Below are positions 59,401-64,000 of a stretch of 64,000 nucleotides of DNA, piece by piece. The stretch lies in contig NZ_JBHLWN010000110.1 in assembly GCF_042432825.1 (NCBI RefSeq), positions 1 to 64,000 on the forward strand, read 5' to 3'. Source of the stretch: Gordoniibacillus chartarius. Its GTDB lineage: Bacteria > Bacillota > Bacilli > Paenibacillales > NBRC-103111. The notes below the pieces were generated by a model, which searched no databases, was not told the origin of the DNA, and saw only the letters and a program-made list of their open reading frames with translations. The position numbers and the translations under genes are program-made. Each line of letters opens with the position of its first letter. Position 1 is the stretch's first letter.

Positions 59401-59799
59401 TTATTTGTTCAGGAATTGTATGCAGAACAGGCAATCGCCTTCGGTCCGCAAGTGGCCATAATGAATGTTGCAAATGTGAAAGCCTTCGTAATAGAGCCGG
59501 GCCAAGTTATCGTAGCCCTCTCCCGACGGTACTGTAGCCGTCTTCGTGCCGGCTGCGGCTCCGGCGGAAGCCGCCCCCTCCTTCGACATAGCGGTCTCGA
59601 GCACCAGGGCGGACCGTTCCGGCGCGAACGCCTCGTCCCGCTTGAGCAGCTTGCGCAGCTGCTGATTCTCGATCATCAGACGCTGGTTCTCTTCAATCAG
59701 CTCGACGAGCTTCGTCTTAATAGCGCCGAAATCGGCAAAGACAACGCCCAACTCCTTCTCGAGCCGCTCCATCCGTGAAAACATGTCTTGTTTATCCAC
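59401..59799 (-). CDS. yabA: Replication initiation control protein YabA
   Basis: Negative regulator that links DnaA and the sliding clamp DnaN. The 132-residue product has an N-terminal leucine-zipper coiled coil (SRMERLEKELGVVFADFGAI, LIEENQRLMIENQQLRKLL), a variable linker and a C-terminal zinc domain (CNIHYGH..., CLFCIQ). Normal length. Confidence 0.95.
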   Translation of the reverse strand: MDKQDMFSRMERLEKELGVVFADFGAIKTKLVELIEENQRLMIENQQLRKLLKRDEAFAPERSALVLETAMSKEGAASAGAAAGTKTATVPSGEGYDNLARLYYEGFHICNIHYGHLRTEGDCLFCIQFLNK

Positions 59800-59819
59800 T
59801 AAATGTCACCTCTCGGCGG

Positions 59820-60623
59820 CTATTCCTGCTCCACCACGTCGTCGAAAGGAAGATCCAACGTCTTGCCCAAATCGAACAGCAGCACCTTGGCGGTACGCTC
59901 GCTCGCATTAAGAGCAATGACCTTCCCGTTGCCGTATGACGTGACGACGATTCGGCCGACGGTAGGCATGCTGTCCTTTGCGCTTTCGTAGTTATCATGC
60001 TCGTATTTGAGGCAGCACATCAGCCTGCCGCACAAACCGGATATTTTCGTTGGATTCAGCGACAAATTCTGGTCCTTGGCCATCTTGATCGACACCGGCT
60101 CGAAATCGCCGAGGAACGAAGAGCAGCACAGAATACGGCCGCAAGGACCAATCCCGCCGAGCATCTTCGCTTCGTCGCGCACCCCGATCTGGCGCAGCTC
60201 GATACGCGTGCGGAAAATACTTGCCAAATCTTTGACAAGCTCCCGGAAATCGACCCGGCCTTCGGCGGTAAAATAAAAAATAATTTTGTTGCGGTCAAAC
60301 GTATATTCAACGTCCACCAGCTTCATGCCGAGCTTGTGCTCGCGCACCTTGTTCTGGCAAACGGCCATCGCATCCTTGGCGGCGTTCTTGTTTTCTTCCA
60401 CCAGCTTCGCATCGGCCTGATCAGCGACGCGAATGACCTTCTTCAGCGGAAGCACAACATCGCCTTCGCCGACAACCTTCTTCCCGATTACAACTTTACC
60501 GTATTCAACTCCGCGTGCCGTTTCAACAATAACGGCGTCTTCTTTGTCGATGGGAAGGTTGCTCGGGTCAAAGTAATAGATTTTGCCCGCTTTCTTGAAA
60601 CGGACGCCTACTACCGAGTACAT
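59820..60623 (-). CDS. ricT: RicT (YaaT), PSP1-domain regulator
   Basis: Part of the RicA-RicF-RicT complex that carries 4Fe-4S clusters and affects RNase Y, sporulation and competence. The 267-residue product contains the PSP1 C-terminal domain and the cysteine-rich GGIGPCGRILCCSSFLGDF and ISGLCGRLMCCLKYE. It is followed by yabA and begins 1 base after holB ends. Confidence 0.95.
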   Translation of the reverse strand: MYSVVGVRFKKAGKIYYFDPSNLPIDKEDAVIVETARGVEYGKVVIGKKVVGEGDVVLPLKKVIRVADQADAKLVEENKNAAKDAMAVCQNKVREHKLGMKLVDVEYTFDRNKIIFYFTAEGRVDFRELVKDLASIFRTRIELRQIGVRDEAKMLGGIGPCGRILCCSSFLGDFEPVSIKMAKDQNLSLNPTKISGLCGRLMCCLKYEHDNYESAKDSMPTVGRIVVTSYGNGKVIALNASERTAKVLLFDLGKTLDLPFDDVVEQE

Positions 60624-60624
60624 G

Positions 60625-61608
60625 TTACCCCCCCTGAATGGAGATGATCGTCTTCTCTAATAATAATTGCGGGTTCGCGTTGGAGCGCAGACGCTTCTGC
60701 AGCTCAAGCGCTTGACCGGTAATACGGATCCACTCGCGCACATCCTTCGTGCGGGCGATCTGCGCCATCCAATCGGTCTGATCCTTGTATACGAGGTGCT
60801 CCTGACGCATCAGGGTCAGCTGCACCATATCTTTCAACCAAAGCACCAATAAATCATAAAATGTAGGCAAGTGCTCGGCAAGCTCCGACTTCGCCAGCCG
60901 CTGCTGAATCGTCATGAACGCTTGCGGGAAACGGGTGCACGCTTCTCTCGCTAATTGTATCACTACGTTTCTCATTTCTGCAAACCAGGGAGCGGTGACC
61001 AGCTCGCGGGCTGCATCGACTCCTGCGGCCAGGTGCACGGCCGGAAGAATAAGCGGGAGAGCATGTCCTTCCTGCTGGAGCACGGTAACCATATCGCCGC
61101 GCGGCATCGGAGTGAACGAGATCCACTGCGCTCGCGATTGAATGGTCGGCAGCAAGCCGTTGCCGTTCTCGGTGATCAGAATGGCGACGACGCTCGAGGC
61201 TGGTTCCTCCAGAAACTTCAGCAGCGAGTTCGCAGCCTGGCTCGTCATCCGTTCAGCTTGGACGAGTATATAAATTTTCGTGGCCGAGGCCGTCGCCTTG
61301 TAAGCGAACTCCTTCTGCAGCGCACGGATTTGATCGATCTTAATGGTCTGGCCTTCCGGCTCGACGATATGAATATCGGGGTGATTGCCGTGCGCCACCT
61401 TCCGGCAGTCGAGGCATTCCCCGCAGGCATCCTGATCCTCGGTGCGGTGCCGGCAGTACAAAGCCTTCGCCAAAGCGAGCGCCATCTGCCTGCGCCCCGT
61501 ACCGACGGGACCGCTGAAAATATACGCATGAGACACCTTGCCGCGCCGCAGGCTGTTCTGCAGCATACGCTTCGCGGCCGGCTGTCCCGGAATCGCTTTG
61601 AAGGACAT
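60625..61608 (-). CDS. holB: DNA polymerase III delta' subunit
   Basis: Clamp-loader subunit. The 327-residue product has KRMLQNSLRRGKVSHAYIFS, a modified Walker A GPVGTGRRQ, a zinc module with four Cys (CRHRTEDQDACGECLDCRKV), the sensor SLLKFLEEP and TIQSRAQWI. The P-loop lacks the usual GKT (it reads GRR), which is common in delta' because it does not hydrolyse ATP. Confidence 0.95.
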   Translation of the reverse strand: MSFKAIPGQPAAKRMLQNSLRRGKVSHAYIFSGPVGTGRRQMALALAKALYCRHRTEDQDACGECLDCRKVAHGNHPDIHIVEPEGQTIKIDQIRALQKEFAYKATASATKIYILVQAERMTSQAANSLLKFLEEPASSVVAILITENGNGLLPTIQSRAQWISFTPMPRGDMVTVLQQEGHALPLILPAVHLAAGVDAARELVTAPWFAEMRNVVIQLAREACTRFPQAFMTIQQRLAKSELAEHLPTFYDLLVLWLKDMVQLTLMRQEHLVYKDQTDWMAQIARTKDVREWIRITGQALELQKRLRSNANPQLLLEKTIISIQGG

Positions 61609-61629
61609 GCTTCGGTACTTCCTTTATGT

Positions 61630-62076
61630 TTAAAATAAAATATTGATCAGCAGGCCGCGGATTTCGCCGATCGAATGGAGAATGGCAAGCCGCCCCTGCT
61701 CGCTGTCGACCAGCTCGTCCGCCAGCTTCGTCAAGTGGCTGTCGATCTCGTCCAGCAGCTTGTAACGCCGGGTGCGGCCGCGGCGGTCCCAGCCCTTCGT
61801 CTCTTTCAGGCCGACGCCGCGGCGCGCGGTTTCCTCCAGAAATTGCTTCACCAGCGCCTTGTACATCCGCAGGCTCCGCACCGTCATCGAGCGGGAGAGC
61901 CGATCGCCCTGCAGCTTAATCTGCTCCGCCATCCGGTTCAGCTGCTCGCCGTCAAGCGCGTGCTCCTGCTGAAGCATCGTATCGGCGAAGCTGCGGGCCG
62001 GAGCCTCGCGGGAGGCTAGGCTGTCGGCGCGCTTGATGCTGCCGGGAGCGGGCTGCATGCCGGGATTGATTTTCAC
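61630..62076 (-). CDS. yaaR: YaaR family protein (DUF327)
   Basis: A 148-residue mostly helical protein (LNRMAEQIKLQGDRLSRSM, YKALVKQFLEETARRGVGLK, YKLLDEIDSHLTKLADELV). Always found in this darA-yaaR-holB-ricT run. Function is not known; the basic helical character suggests a partner-binding role. Confidence 0.92.
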   Translation of the reverse strand: MKINPGMQPAPGSIKRADSLASREAPARSFADTMLQQEHALDGEQLNRMAEQIKLQGDRLSRSMTVRSLRMYKALVKQFLEETARRGVGLKETKGWDRRGRTRRYKLLDEIDSHLTKLADELVDSEQGRLAILHSIGEIRGLLINILF

Positions 62077-62131
62077 GATCGGTCACCTGTCTTTCGGGTT
62101 GAAGTGGTCAGCTTCGCCTGCGGCGAATGAT

Positions 62132-62461
62132 TTAGAAATGCTCAAAGCGCTCCACCGGTACGACGAACACGGCTGCACCGCCGACTTGGACCTCGACCGG
62201 GAACGGAATGTACGAATCGGTCGTGCCGCCCATCGGAGATACCGGGGTCACGAGCTGCTCGCGAACCTTGCAGTTGGCACGGATAACCTTGAGCACATCG
62301 GGAACGCGCTCGTCCTCCGTACCGATCATGAAGGTGGTGTTGCCTGCTCGCAGGAAGCCGCCCGTCGAGGCCAGCTTCGTTGCGCGGAAGCCCTCTTGAA
62401 TGAGTGCATTGGAAAGACGGTTGCTATCCTTGTCTTGAACAATGGCAATGACGAGTTTCAT
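62132..62461 (-). CDS. darA: c-di-AMP receptor DarA (PstA, YaaQ)
   Basis: A 109-residue PII-like protein (MKLVIAIVQDKDSNRLSNAL, FRATKLASTGGFLRAGNTTF, VGGAAVFVVPVERFEHF) that binds cyclic di-AMP. The ATG at 62461 has AGGAGG at 9 bases; another ATG two codons earlier is only 3 bases from it. With the ydaO riboswitch, this gives the window two c-di-AMP sensors. In Bacillus subtilis tmk precedes it; here that gene is absent. Confidence 0.95.
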   Translation of the reverse strand: MKLVIAIVQDKDSNRLSNALIQEGFRATKLASTGGFLRAGNTTFMIGTEDERVPDVLKVIRANCKVREQLVTPVSPMGGTTDSYIPFPVEVQVGGAAVFVVPVERFEHF

Positions 62462-62483
62462 CGGCATGCGCCTCCTTTTTCAT

Positions 62484-62530
62484 ATTATAACTTAAAATCA
62501 CTAAGAATGGGCAATTAGCAAACGTTTACA
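62484..62530 (-). promoter_or_regulatory. darA promoter region with cre-like element
   Basis: TATAAT (62484-62489) on the minus strand with no clear -35, and 30 bases upstream a palindromic TGTAAACGTTTGCT (62517-62530) that matches most of the CcpA cre consensus. Tentative. Confidence 0.35.
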
Positions 62531-62959
62531 ATGTCGTCTCCCTGAAAATTGTGGAAGTGTAGTACTATTTGACACGATCGATGCAAATTCCTGCCTGATC
62601 GTGCGGGCTTATGTACTATTATAAGCGGGATGGGCGGATTTGGTGCATCGTTAGGTACGGGACGTGCGGGGCGGGGACGATTTGCATGTGATGCTGCTGT
62701 TTCATTTTCCCGTCAATACGGAGGGCAATGAAGTGCCTTTATACCGATGGGCAACACGAAAATGACGTTGGCTGCTGTATCGGATGCCAATGTGTAAACA
62801 TCTCACGACTTCAAATTCCACCCACGTACACCCTCATCAGACCGCCAAGAATCGATTTTATGTCAAAACTTTTTTATTGCAATTACAACAAAATTGGATT
62901 AGAGTAATTTTACGTCCTTATGCTGCATTTGCAATAAAAAACTGGCCAAGGGGTTCGTT
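62531..62959. other. Gene-free AT-rich region at the synteny break
   Basis: About 430 bases with no credible gene. tmk would be expected here from the Bacillus order. GC content drops toward the MarR gene. No terminal repeats or integrase were seen. Confidence 0.5.
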
Positions 62960-63412
62960 ATGAAAGAAATTCTTCGTGAAATCGGAATGATAGCAAGGGC
63001 ATTGGATTCTATAAGCAATATAGAATTTAAAGAATACGATCTTACAAAGGGGCAGTATTTGTACCTTGTGCGAATATGTGAAAACCCGGGAATCATTCAA
63101 GAAAAGGTAGCAGAGCTGATAAAAGTAGATCGAACGACAGCCGCACGTGCTATAAGCAAGCTTGAAGCGAATGGATTTATCGAAAAGAAAGACGATCCCC
63201 ATAACAAAAAAATCAAAAAACTCTTTCCAACGGAGAAAGGGATAAGTATTTATCCTTTTATAAGAAGAGAAAATGATTATTCAAATAGCGTTGCATTAAA
63301 GGGATTTTCCGAAAGAGAAGCAGATACCCTCTTCAACCTTCTACAAAGGGTAAGACTAAATATAGAAAAAGACTGGGAATTTGTAAAAAAGGGAAACGAG
63401 AGAAATTATTGA
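62960..63412 (+). CDS. MarR-family transcriptional regulator
   Basis: A 150-residue winged-helix protein: LTKGQYLYLVRICENPGI, the recognition helix VDRTTAARAISKLEANGFIE, the wing RKDDPHNKKIKKLFPTEKG. AAGGGG lies upstream. It is followed 27 bases later by a paiA-like gene and probably controls it. AT-rich compared with neighbours. Confidence 0.93.
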   Translation: MKEILREIGMIARALDSISNIEFKEYDLTKGQYLYLVRICENPGIIQEKVAELIKVDRTTAARAISKLEANGFIEKKDDPHNKKIKKLFPTEKGISIYPFIRRENDYSNSVALKGFSEREADTLFNLLQRVRLNIEKDWEFVKKGNERNY

Positions 63413-63439
63413 TTATTGATAAGGGAGCGGCATATTCAA

Positions 63440-63961
63440 ATGACTGGAAATATAAAAAAGTGTACTCTTGATGATTTGCGAGCTCTTCAAGAGATTAGTT
63501 ATGAAACCTTTAACGAGACATTTAGGCATCATAATTCACCTGAAAATATGTATGCTTACCTGGAAAGGGCATTTAACTTAAAGCAATTGGAAAAAGAATT
63601 ATCCAATAAGCACTCTCAATTCTTTTTTGCTTATTTTAACAATGAAGTTGCCGGGTATGTAAAGGTCAACACTGACGATGCGCAGTCTGAAAAAATGGGT
63701 GATGAATCACTTGAAATCGAGAGGATTTATATAAAGGGCAAATTTCAAAAGCATGGACTTGGCAAATATCTGCTAAATAAAGCTATGAACATAGCGGTGG
63801 AACGTAAGAAAAAGAAAATATGGCTAGGCGTATGGGAAAAAAACGAAAACGCCATTGCCTTCTACCATAAAATGGGGTTTGTTCGGACGGGAGCCCACTC
63901 CTTCTATATGGGGGATGATGAACAAGTCGATTTGATCATGACCAAAACACTAACGGAATGA
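63440..63961 (+). CDS. paiA: PaiA-like spermine/spermidine N-acetyltransferase
   Basis: A 173-residue GNAT enzyme very like Bacillus PaiA: CTLDDLRALQEISYETFNET, HNSPENMYAYLERAFNL, AGYVKVNTDDAQSEKMGDES, the acetyl-CoA loop FQKHGLGKYLL and WEKNENAIAFYHKMGFV. Acetylates polyamines. The ATG at 63440 with GGGAG upstream gives the family's usual start. Low GC suggests transfer from a lower-GC Bacillales. Confidence 0.93.
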   Translation: MTGNIKKCTLDDLRALQEISYETFNETFRHHNSPENMYAYLERAFNLKQLEKELSNKHSQFFFAYFNNEVAGYVKVNTDDAQSEKMGDESLEIERIYIKGKFQKHGLGKYLLNKAMNIAVERKKKKIWLGVWEKNENAIAFYHKMGFVRTGAHSFYMGDDEQVDLIMTKTLTE

Positions 63962-64000
63962 TAGTTCGGCTGCACCTTCGTGGCCGGCAGCAGACGGGTG

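Overview
The window reads as an origin-proximal stretch of a moderately high-GC, endospore-forming Firmicute, most likely Paenibacillaceae (Paenibacillus, Cohnella or a relative). The evidence is a near-complete Bacillus-type gene order, a set of sporulation genes (spoIIE, spoVT, spoVG, yabG, yabP, yabQ, an sspF-like gene, fin, abrB), and intergenic repeats of a type I associate with Paenibacillus. Nearly every gene lies on the minus strand, so transcription and the usual Bacillus order run from high to low coordinates.

Read in transcription order, 62.5-57.4 kb holds darA(yaaQ)-yaaR-holB-ricT-yabA-trmN6(yabB)-rsmI. It is preceded by an AT-rich plus-strand pair (MarR-family regulator and paiA-like acetyltransferase) at the right edge. 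Next come abrB (plus strand), an HD-domain dNTPase gene and tatD. A repeat-rich gene-free stretch (53.3-54.4 kb) and a plus-strand EcsAB-like ABC transporter follow. Then come a c-di-AMP (ydaO) riboswitch, yabE, rnmV, rsmA, yabG, veg, an sspF variant, ispE, purR, ridA, spoVG, glmU, rplY(ctc), pth, fin, mfd, prsA, spoVT, mazG(yabN), hbs, rqcP, yabP, yabQ, divIC, an S1-domain gene and spoIIE. After a small inserted pair (GT-C type glycosyltransferase and membrane-anchored protein) come a VWA protein, a small protein kinase, a fused tilS-hpt, ftsH, an AT-rich insertion, nadA-nadB-nadC, coaX, hslO, a parvulin-like foldase, cysK, the pab/fol operon, dusB, greA and lysS. The window ends in the first bases of a 16S rRNA gene.

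Most of the window is therefore housekeeping and sporulation DNA: NAD, folate, pantothenate and cysteine metabolism, ribosome and tRNA maintenance, cell division, spore cortex and engulfment, and c-di-AMP and Spo0A/AbrB signalling. The main oddities are these: (1) one isolated subtype I-C CRISPR-type repeat in the mfd leader, with no array and no cas genes; (2) an in-frame TilS-Hpt fusion that keeps an internal start signal for free Hpt; (3) an AT-rich insertion between ftsH and nadA, flanked by a degenerate copy of the ftsH 3' end and terminator and carrying a decaying tandem-repeat exported protein behind a poly-G tract; (4) an SspF-type spore protein with a long Q/P/Y-rich tail; (5) clusters of Spo0A boxes between abrB and the HD-domain gene; and (6) several degenerate repeat families in gene-free regions. 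Relative to Bacillus subtilis, tmk, metS, prs and the murJ-like gene yabM are missing from their usual places.

No complete new defence or mobile system was found. The best leads for new biology are the solitary CRISPR repeat and the ftsH-nadA insertion. All calls come from reading the sequence and from knowledge of the families; no search was run.
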